34,765 nucleotides of DNA from Clostridia bacterium (lineage in GTDB: Bacteria; Bacillota; Clostridia; Oscillospirales; CAG-272), in NCBI GenBank assembly GCA_017621695.1, contig JAGASP010000061.1, forward strand, positions 1 to 34,765, written 5' to 3'. The translations under genes and the position numbers were made by a program. The notes beneath the pieces were generated by a model. That model was not told the DNA's origin. It did not search any database and was given only the letters and a program-made list of their open reading frames with translations. This document shows, piece by piece, positions 25,711-31,780 of this stretch. Numbering within the stretch: position 1 is the first letter of the stretch; each line of letters opens with the position of its first letter.

Positions 25711-25770
25711 TCTATATGTGGTACAACTCAGAATCCCACATGGCCGACAGGCGTTGCTCGCGTGTGCCCA
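25711..25770 (+). repeat. tRNA-tailed interspersed element, copy 5 (core fragment)
   Basis: About 60 bases matching the centre of copies 2 and 3: GTACAACTCAGAATCCC (outer 5' strand GAATCCC at 25731-25737), ACATGGCC/GGCGTTGC (25738-25757) and GCGTGTGC (25760-25767). The closing strands and tRNA-like tail are absent. Confidence 0.7.
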
Positions 25771-25788
25771 ATCATATCTCAAAAAACA

Positions 25789-25822
25789 GGAGCATTTCTC
25801 ACGATGCTCCAGTTTTCTTTTT
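25789..25822 (+). terminator. Terminator hairpin after repeat copy 5
   Basis: GGAGCAT (25789-25795) pairs with ATGCTCC (25804-25810), then AGTTTTCTTTTT. Confidence 0.7.
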
Positions 25823-25830
25823 CAAAACCG

Positions 25831-25859
25831 TTGCAATCCTTCCCAAAATATGCTACAAT
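25831..25859 (+). promoter_or_regulatory. Promoter of the methyltransferase-SDR gene pair
   Basis: TTGCAA (25831-25836), 17 bp, TACAAT (25854-25859), 30 bases before the GTG start. Confidence 0.7.
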
Positions 25860-25889
25860 AAAGAAAAGCCTCCTGAAAGGGGAAAAACC

Positions 25890-26555
25890 GTGAAACTGTT
25901 GCTCAACGCCCTTATAAAATTTACCGTAGGGCTTCTCTTTGTCGGTGTCCTGCTCTTTTTGCCCGCCGGCAGCTTTTCTTATATGAACGCATGGCTCTTT
26001 ATCGGGCTCTTGTTTGTGCCCATGCTCATCCTCGGTGCGATCCTCCTTTTCAAAGCCCCCCATCTGCTGGAAAAACGCCTGAATGCCAAAGAGACAGAGA
26101 ATACCCAAAAGGGTGTTGTCGCTGTCTCCGCTTGCCTGTTCCTTGGCGGATTTATCGTAGCAGGCTTGGATTTCCGATTCGGCTGGTCGCATATCCCCCT
26201 GTGGGGCGTGGTGATCGCTTCGGTTGTTTTGCTGGTCTCCTACGCGCTTTATGCCGAGGTCATGCGGGAAAACGCCTATCTTTCCAGAACCGTTGAGGTG
26301 CAGGAAAGCCAAACCGTTGTGGATACGGGACTATACGGCATTGTCCGTCATCCCATGTATGCGGCAACTGTTTGGTTGTTTCTCTCCATCCCCGTGGTGC
26401 TCGGATCTCTATGGTCGCTCCTTTGCTTTGCCCCCTATGTTGCCGTCATCGTTGTCCGCATCCGTAACGAGGAAAAGGTGCTTACTGAAGGGCTGGCGGG
26501 ATATGAAGAATACAAAAAACGTGTCAGATACCGTTTGATTCCATGGATCTGGTGA
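25890..26555 (+). CDS. Isoprenylcysteine carboxyl methyltransferase-like membrane protein
   Basis: 221 residues with about five membrane helices. The C-terminal half has the ICMT/PEMT methyltransferase signature: GLYGIVRHPMYAA, then RIRNEEKVLTEGLAGYEEYK. Bacterial relatives transfer a methyl group from S-adenosylmethionine to lipids or other hydrophobic substrates; the substrate is unknown here. The start is a GTG at 25890 with AAAGGGG 7 bases upstream. The SDR gene follows after 7 bases. Confidence 0.8.
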   Translation: MKLLLNALIKFTVGLLFVGVLLFLPAGSFSYMNAWLFIGLLFVPMLILGAILLFKAPHLLEKRLNAKETENTQKGVVAVSACLFLGGFIVAGLDFRFGWSHIPLWGVVIASVVLLVSYALYAEVMRENAYLSRTVEVQESQTVVDTGLYGIVRHPMYAATVWLFLSIPVVLGSLWSLLCFAPYVAVIVVRIRNEEKVLTEGLAGYEEYKKRVRYRLIPWIW

Positions 26556-26562
26556 GGTAAAT

Positions 26563-27273
26563 ATGTTTGATTTTAAAAATAAGATCGCCGTTGTGACGGG
26601 CGGTGCCCGCGGGATCGGCAAATGCATCAAAGAACAGTTTGAGGCCGCAGGCGCTACCGTGTGCGTCATCGACCTTTTGGAGAACGATGGTTTCGTGGGT
26701 GATCTTGCCGACAAAACCGTGCTGGAAGCCTTTGCCGCCAAAGTCATTGCCGAACATGGCCGCGTGGATTTCCTGATCAACAACGCCGCGCCGCAAATGT
26801 GCGGAATTACCGAGGGAAGCTACGAGGATTTTGAATATGCGCTGAAGGTCGGTGTGACCGCACCGTTTTACCTTGCCAAGCTCTTTATGCCTTACTTTGC
26901 GGAGCGGGCAAGCATTGTCAATATTTCTTCCTCCCGTGACCGCATGAGTCAGCCCGAAACCGAAAGCTATACCGCCGCGAAGGGAGGCATCTCTGCCTTG
27001 ACCCACGCCCTCGCCGTGAGCCTTGCGGGAAGGGTGCGCGTCAATTCTGTCTCTCCCGGCTGGATCGACAACAGCTATACGGTTTATGAGGGCGCCGATG
27101 CTGTCCAGCAGCCTGCAGGACGGGTGGGAAATCCCCCGGATATTGCCAACATGGTGCTGTATCTTTGCTCGGATATGGCGGGATTTATCACGGGAGAAAA
27201 CATTTGCATCGACGGCGGCATGACGCGCCTGATGATCTACCACGGCGATCACGGTTGGGAAATGAAACCGTAA
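26563..27273 (+). CDS. Short-chain dehydrogenase/reductase (SDR)
   Basis: 236 residues. Rossmann motif TGGARGIG near residue 12, NNAAP near 73, and the catalytic Ser and YTAAK (ISSS..., ESYTAAKG). The late SPGWIDN and GENICIDGG are classical SDR marks. It oxidises or reduces an alcohol or ketone with NAD(P)(H); Asp37 after the second strand (VIDL) favours NAD. Substrate unknown. Likely co-transcribed with the methyltransferase-like gene before it. Ribosome site GAGG. Confidence 0.88.
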   Translation: MFDFKNKIAVVTGGARGIGKCIKEQFEAAGATVCVIDLLENDGFVGDLADKTVLEAFAAKVIAEHGRVDFLINNAAPQMCGITEGSYEDFEYALKVGVTAPFYLAKLFMPYFAERASIVNISSSRDRMSQPETESYTAAKGGISALTHALAVSLAGRVRVNSVSPGWIDNSYTVYEGADAVQQPAGRVGNPPDIANMVLYLCSDMAGFITGENICIDGGMTRLMIYHGDHGWEMKP

Positions 27274-27332
27274 CGAATTGAATCGAAAGGGAAGAGATGC
27301 GGTACATTCGGCCGCATGAAGCGTAAACCTAT

Positions 27333-27821
27333 ATGAATAAGCAAGAAATATATGATTTTTTGAAGCGTGAAAACCTGTGGCATGAGATCACCGAGCATCC
27401 TGCCGTTTATAACATGGCGGAGCTTGCCGCGGTGGATATCCCCTATCCCGAAGCCGATGCCAAAAACCTGTTTGTCAGGGATGATAAACGCCGCAATTAC
27501 TACCTCATCACCGTCAGGGGGGACAAGCGCGTGGATCTGAAGGAATTCAGACGCACCTATGAGACGCGTCCCTTGACCTTTGCGTCCCCCGAGGATTTAA
27601 TGTCCATCATGCACCTCATTCCGGGGGCGGTGACCCCTTTGGGAATTCTGAACGACGAAGAGCGCAAGGTGATTCTGTATCTGGACCAGAGCTTTTTTGA
27701 AGGTCTGGGTCTTGTGGGTGTTCATCCCAGTGACAATACCGCGACTGTCTGGCTAAAGTCGGAGGATCTGGTAAACATCATACGCGCACACGGAAATGAG
27801 ATCCATATCGTTAATTTTTAG
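27333..27821 (+). CDS. Prolyl-tRNA editing protein (YbaK/ProX-type deacylase)
   Basis: 162 residues of the YbaK/aminoacyl-tRNA deacylase fold. AKNLFVRDDKRRNYYLITVRG carries the conserved Lys, and GAVTPLGILND and GVHPSDNTATV follow. Such ProX/PrdX proteins remove mischarged alanine (or cysteine) from tRNA-Pro in trans. No strong ribosome site stands directly before the ATG. A small hairpin (ATGCGG 27297-27302 / CCGCAT 27312-27317) could bring the upstream AAAGGGAAG closer. It is probably the last gene of the transcript begun at 25831. Confidence 0.87.
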   Translation: MNKQEIYDFLKRENLWHEITEHPAVYNMAELAAVDIPYPEADAKNLFVRDDKRRNYYLITVRGDKRVDLKEFRRTYETRPLTFASPEDLMSIMHLIPGAVTPLGILNDEERKVILYLDQSFFEGLGLVGVHPSDNTATVWLKSEDLVNIIRAHGNEIHIVNF

Positions 27822-27878
27822 GTCTTCTCTGCATACATTGACAGAGCTTTTAGAGTTGTCCGCCAAAACTGATTTTTT

Positions 27879-27907
27879 GCCGAAGCAATGCTTCGGCTTA
27901 TTTATTT
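27879..27907 (+). terminator. Terminator before the nad operon
   Basis: GCCGAAGC / GCTTCGGC hairpin with a 3-base loop, followed by TTATTTATTT; T6 on the other side makes it possibly bidirectional. Confidence 0.8.
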
Positions 27908-27941
27908 CCCCAAAAAACGGCACAAAAACTTTACAGCGGAC

Positions 27942-27970
27942 TTGACACATGACAATTTTCGTGGTATAAT
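27942..27970 (+). promoter_or_regulatory. Promoter and candidate NiaR operator of the nad operon
   Basis: A perfect sigma-A promoter: TTGACA (27942-27947), 17 bp, TATAAT (27965-27970). The -35 is part of an imperfect palindrome TTGACACATGACAA (27942-27955; 5 of 7 pairs match). NiaR repressors block nad promoters in other Firmicutes and niaR closes this operon, so an operator here is a fair inference. Confidence 0.75.
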
Positions 27971-28158
27971 ATGGAGGTTAAATTCAGAGTCACCTCTAAA
28001 AACTCTCTTGACGGATCATCCACGGTGATTTTTCCGTCACTTTTTTCGGCTGCTTTTTGCGTAGCGCCACTACGAGAAGAGAAGACGAAAACCTTCCTCA
28101 CGGCGTCCTTGCCAACAACGTTTTTGGAGGTTCCCTCAGGCATATCACGAGGAGAAAA
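27971..28158 (+). promoter_or_regulatory. Structured nadA leader with possible attenuator
   Basis: About 180 untranslated bases with three hairpins: GAGGT/ACCTC (27974-27996); GACGGATCA with TGA...TCCGTC (28010-28038) followed by T6 (28041-28046), shaped like a terminator; and CGTAG/CTACG (28060-28074). An open frame from 27971 exists, but its ATG lies upstream of the expected transcription start and it has no ribosome site. Regulation by premature termination is a hypothesis. Confidence 0.5.
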
Positions 28159-29070
28159 ATGAAAGAAGAAATAAAAAACAGAATCATCAGGCTGAAGCAA
28201 GAGAAGAATGCGGTTATTCTTACCCACTATTACGCACCTGCGGAGGCACAGGAAATTGCTGATTATGTAGGCGATTCCTTCTATCTTGCCAAGGTCGCAA
28301 AGAAAAGCACGGCGGATATCATCGTGTTCTGCGGTGTTTCCTTTATGGGAGAAAGCGCCAAAATACTCAATCCCGATAAAAAGGTGCTGATGCCCGATCT
28401 TACGGCGGATTGCCCGATGGCACATATGGTCGCCAAGGGGAAGATCGAGGAAATGCGGGAGAAGTATGAAGATCTCGCGGTCGTTTGCTATATCAACTCT
28501 ACGGCAGAGCTGAAATGTCTGAGTGATGTTTGCGTGACTTCCTCCAACGCCATCAAGATCGTCAAGGCGTTGCCGAACAAAAACATCTTCTTTATTCCCG
28601 ACAGAAATCTCGGTAGATACGTGGCTTCGCAAATCCCCGAAAAGAATATTATCATCAACGACGGCTGTTGCCCGATCCATGCCTCCATTACAAAGGAACA
28701 GCTCATCGAGCAGAAAGAGAAGCACCCGGCAGCTCCCATTCTGATTCACCCCGAGTGCGAGCCAGAGCTGTTGGAGATATCCGATGTTATCGGAAGCACG
28801 GCAGAGCTGATCGATTATGTATCTCAAAGTCCTCATGAGGAGTTTATCGTTTGCACTGAGGATGGTGTGGACTATAAGCTGGTCACAGACAACCCTGAGA
28901 AGAAGTTTTTTTATCCGGATCCCCGTCCTTGCTGCACGGATATGAAGCTTAACACACTTGAAAACATCCTGCTTGCGTTGGAGAAGGAGAATCATGAGGT
29001 GCTTGTGAACGAAACGGTTGCTGCAAAAGCGCAAAAGTCGCTGGATCGAATGCTTGAGTTAGGAAGGTAA
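28159..29070 (+). CDS. nadA: Quinolinate synthase NadA
   Basis: 303 residues. Condenses iminoaspartate with dihydroxyacetone phosphate to quinolinate, using a 4Fe-4S cluster. Visible marks: HYYAPAEAQEIADYVGDS, FCGVSFMGESAK, INSTAELK, HPECEPEL and DPRPCCTDMKLNTL, containing the cluster cysteines. The ATG at 28159 has GAGGAG upstream; upstream in-frame codons lie in the leader. First gene of nadABC-niaR; nadB starts 4 bases after its stop. Confidence 0.96.
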   Translation: MKEEIKNRIIRLKQEKNAVILTHYYAPAEAQEIADYVGDSFYLAKVAKKSTADIIVFCGVSFMGESAKILNPDKKVLMPDLTADCPMAHMVAKGKIEEMREKYEDLAVVCYINSTAELKCLSDVCVTSSNAIKIVKALPNKNIFFIPDRNLGRYVASQIPEKNIIINDGCCPIHASITKEQLIEQKEKHPAAPILIHPECEPELLEISDVIGSTAELIDYVSQSPHEEFIVCTEDGVDYKLVTDNPEKKFFYPDPRPCCTDMKLNTLENILLALEKENHEVLVNETVAAKAQKSLDRMLELGR

Positions 29071-29074
29071 GAAA

Positions 29075-30352
29075 ATGAAGACGGATATTTTAATTGTCGG
29101 CAGTGGCGTGGCAGGACTGTATTGTGCCTTGAACTTACCAAAGGAAAAGAGCATCGTCATCATTACGAAGAATAAAGCTCGCAGAAGCGATTCTTTTCTC
29201 GCACAGGGCGGGATCTGTGTTTTGCGTGACGAGGATGATTATGATTCCTTCTACGAGGACACCATGAAGGCAGGACACTATGAAAACAATCCCGATTCGG
29301 TCCATATCATGATCCACTCCTCCCAGGAGGTCATTTCCGATCTTGTATCCTTTGGCGTTCGTTTTGAGAAGAACGGTGAGGAATTTGTTTACACCCGTGA
29401 GGGCGCGCATTCCCATCAGCGGATTCTGTTTCATGAGGATGAAACGGGCAAGGAGATCACCTCGCATCTTTTGGAGACGGCAAGAGCGAGAGAGAACATT
29501 ACCATCATCGAAAACTATACGATGGTCGATCTCATTTGCGACGGTAACGAATGCCACGGCATCATAGGACACGATGCAAACGGCGATTATTCCGCCATCC
29601 AAGCGGATTATACCGTTCTTGCCACGGGCGGCATCGGCGGCATCTTTGAGCATTCCACAAATTACAAGCATTTGACGGGGGATGCGATCGCTCTCGCACT
29701 CAAATACGGCATCAAGCTCCAACACATTGATTACATACAGATCCACCCCACTACGCTCTATACCGAAAAAGAGGGAAGCAGAGAGTTCCTGATTTCCGAG
29801 TCGGTTCGAGGCGAGGGCGCGATCCTGCTCAACTCCAAGGGTGAGCGCTTTGTCAACGAGCTTTTACCTCGCGACGTGGTGGCCAATGCCATCTTTGCGG
29901 AAATGAAAAAGGAAGGAAGCAAGCACGTGTGGCTCTCAATGGCTCCGATCCCTACGGAGGAGATCAGAGCGCACTTCCCGAACATCTACCAGCGTTGTCT
30001 TGAAGAAGGTTACGATGCGACCAAAGAGCCAATCCCCGTAGTACCTTCCCAGCATTACTTTATGGGCGGAATTGACGTTGATCGGTATAGCAAAACCTCC
30101 ATGGGGCGTCTGTATGCGGCGGGAGAGACGGCATGCAACGGCGTTCACGGCCGAAACAGACTTGCAAGCAATTCGCTGCTTGAGAGCCTTGTGTTCGCAA
30201 AGCGCGCCGCAAAGCACATCATGGAGGGCTATGAGCCGCTGACAGACAAATCTGAAATCACCGTTGACGAATCCCAATATGAAAACTATCAGGAAAAATA
30301 TAAAGCAGCCGTTCTTGCGGCAATCGAAAAGGAGAGAATGAGCCATGAATGA
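29075..30352 (+). CDS. nadB: L-aspartate oxidase NadB (short form)
   Basis: 425 residues. FAD-dependent oxidation of aspartate to iminoaspartate, which is handed to NadA. N-terminal FAD motif VGSGVAGLYCAL; AQGGICVL; the active-site region with THLL-type SHLLETAR and IQIHPTTLY; GEGAILLNSKGERFVNEL; and HGRNRLASNSLLESLVF. It is shorter than the roughly 530-residue enzymes because the C-terminal helical extension is mostly missing, as in some Firmicutes. Ribosome site GGAAGG. Its end overlaps nadC by 8 bases. Confidence 0.95.
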   Translation: MKTDILIVGSGVAGLYCALNLPKEKSIVIITKNKARRSDSFLAQGGICVLRDEDDYDSFYEDTMKAGHYENNPDSVHIMIHSSQEVISDLVSFGVRFEKNGEEFVYTREGAHSHQRILFHEDETGKEITSHLLETARARENITIIENYTMVDLICDGNECHGIIGHDANGDYSAIQADYTVLATGGIGGIFEHSTNYKHLTGDAIALALKYGIKLQHIDYIQIHPTTLYTEKEGSREFLISESVRGEGAILLNSKGERFVNELLPRDVVANAIFAEMKKEGSKHVWLSMAPIPTEEIRAHFPNIYQRCLEEGYDATKEPIPVVPSQHYFMGGIDVDRYSKTSMGRLYAAGETACNGVHGRNRLASNSLLESLVFAKRAAKHIMEGYEPLTDKSEITVDESQYENYQEKYKAAVLAAIEKERMSHE

Positions 30353-31196
30353 CATTACAATGAAAATGAACGCGGATGAGCTGATCCTGCAGGCGCTCAG
30401 AGAGGACATCACAAGCGAGGACATCACCACCAATTCGGTGATGCCTCATTATCAGGCGGGGGAGGTTGATCTCATCTGCAAGCAGGACGGCGTGATTGCG
30501 GGCCTTGAGGTGTTCAAGAGAGTGTTCGAGCTTCTTGACAAAGCAACCGAAGTTATTTTTTATTGCAAGGACGGTGACACCGTAAAGAAGGGCGAGAAGA
30601 TCGGTCTTGTTCGCGGAGACATTCGCGTACTTCTCTCGGGAGAAAGAACCGCGCTGAACTATTTGCAAAGAATGAGCGGCATCGCCACCTATACAAGAGA
30701 GATCGCAGATCTTTTGAAAGGTAGCAAGACCAAGCTTCTTGACACCAGAAAAACTACACCCAATATGCGTGTCTTTGAAAAATACTCGGTGAAGGTCGGC
30801 GGCGGCTACAACCACAGATACAACCTCAGCGACGGAATTCTTTTAAAGGACAACCATATCGGCGCCGCGGGCGGTGTCAGGGAAGCGGTCAGAATGGCCA
30901 AGGAATACGCGCCTTTTGTCCGCAAAATTGAGGTGGAGGTGGAAAACCTTGATATGCTGATGGAAGCGCTCGAAGCAGGGGCTGACATCATTATGCTGGA
31001 CAATATGAGCGTGGAGGATATGAAAAAGGCGGTGGCGCTGTGCCGTGGCAAGGCAGAGACTGAGTGTAGCGGTAATGTAACGAGAGAGAACGTAGCGCGC
31101 CTTGTGGATATTGGCGTGGATTACATTTCCAGCGGTGCGCTGACCCACTCCTCTCCGATCCTTGACCTCTCTCTGAAAAATCTTCATGCCATATAA
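30345..31196 (+). CDS. nadC: Nicotinate-nucleotide pyrophosphorylase NadC
   Basis: 283 residues. Turns quinolinate and PRPP into nicotinate mononucleotide and CO2. Family marks: REDITSEDITT, GERTALNYLQRMSGIAT, LDTRKTTPNMR, GGGYNHRYNLSDGILLKDNH, IEVEVENLDM, and ISSGALTHSSPILDLSL at the end. The ATG at 30345 has AAGGAG 10 bases before, inside nadB. niaR follows after 9 bases. Confidence 0.97.
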   Translation: MNDITMKMNADELILQALREDITSEDITTNSVMPHYQAGEVDLICKQDGVIAGLEVFKRVFELLDKATEVIFYCKDGDTVKKGEKIGLVRGDIRVLLSGERTALNYLQRMSGIATYTREIADLLKGSKTKLLDTRKTTPNMRVFEKYSVKVGGGYNHRYNLSDGILLKDNHIGAAGGVREAVRMAKEYAPFVRKIEVEVENLDMLMEALEAGADIIMLDNMSVEDMKKAVALCRGKAETECSGNVTRENVARLVDIGVDYISSGALTHSSPILDLSLKNLHAI

Positions 31197-31205
31197 GGAG
31201 GATGT

Positions 31206-31718
31206 ATGAAGGTAGCCGAACGAAGAAAAGCGATCGTCAATTTGCTTTTATCCGCCCAAGAGCCGATCTCGGGTGGCGAGCTTGCGCAAAAATTCAATAT
31301 TTCCCGTCAGATCATCGTACAGGATATCACAGTGCTGAAAGGAACCGGGTACGAGATCCTTTCCACAAGCAACGGTTACATTCTTAACAAATCTCCTTTG
31401 GCCGAGCGGGTATTCAAGGTAAAGCATTCTTCCGAACAGACCGAGGATGAGCTTAACTGCATCGTGGATCTTGGCGGAACCGTTGTTGACGTGTTTGTAT
31501 GGCATAAGGTGTACGGAAAAATTGAAGCGCCTCTGAATATCTTTTCGAGACATCATGTCAAGCAATTTATGGAAGGTGTCAGAACGGGGAAGTCTACGGA
31601 GCTGATGTCCATTACAGGTGGGTATCACTATCATACTGTCCGCGCAGATTCGGAAGAAATTCTCGATAAAATATCGGATGCGCTTGATGAAAGAGCGTAT
31701 ATTGTCCCGGAAATATGA
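31206..31718 (+). CDS. niaR: NiaR-type transcriptional repressor (HTH_11 + 3H domain)
   Basis: 170 residues. An N-terminal winged helix (ISGGELAQKFNISRQIIVQD) is followed by a 3H domain with its conserved histidines: VWHKVYG, FSRHHV and GGYHYHTV. NiaR (YrxA) binds nicotinic acid and represses NAD synthesis and uptake genes in Firmicutes. Ending the nadABC operon, it probably represses its own promoter at 27942. Excellent GGAGG ribosome site. Confidence 0.92.
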   Translation: MKVAERRKAIVNLLLSAQEPISGGELAQKFNISRQIIVQDITVLKGTGYEILSTSNGYILNKSPLAERVFKVKHSSEQTEDELNCIVDLGGTVVDVFVWHKVYGKIEAPLNIFSRHHVKQFMEGVRTGKSTELMSITGGYHYHTVRADSEEILDKISDALDERAYIVPEI

Positions 31719-31732
31719 TCCCATAATATCAG

Positions 31733-31766
31733 AATACCCCGTCCATTTGCATGGACGGGGTATTTC
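31733..31766. terminator. Bidirectional terminator between niaR and alaS
   Basis: 14-bp stem AATACCCCGTCCAT / ATGGACGGGGTATT, loop TTGC, short T-tract. It sits between the convergent stops of niaR and alaS. Confidence 0.85.
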
Positions 31767-31780
31767 GATGATTGCAGATA

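Noticed and set aside
27971-28162. Open frame in the nadA leader
   Set aside because: Its ATG lies before the expected transcription start and lacks a ribosome site; a hairpin-rich leader explains the stretch better.
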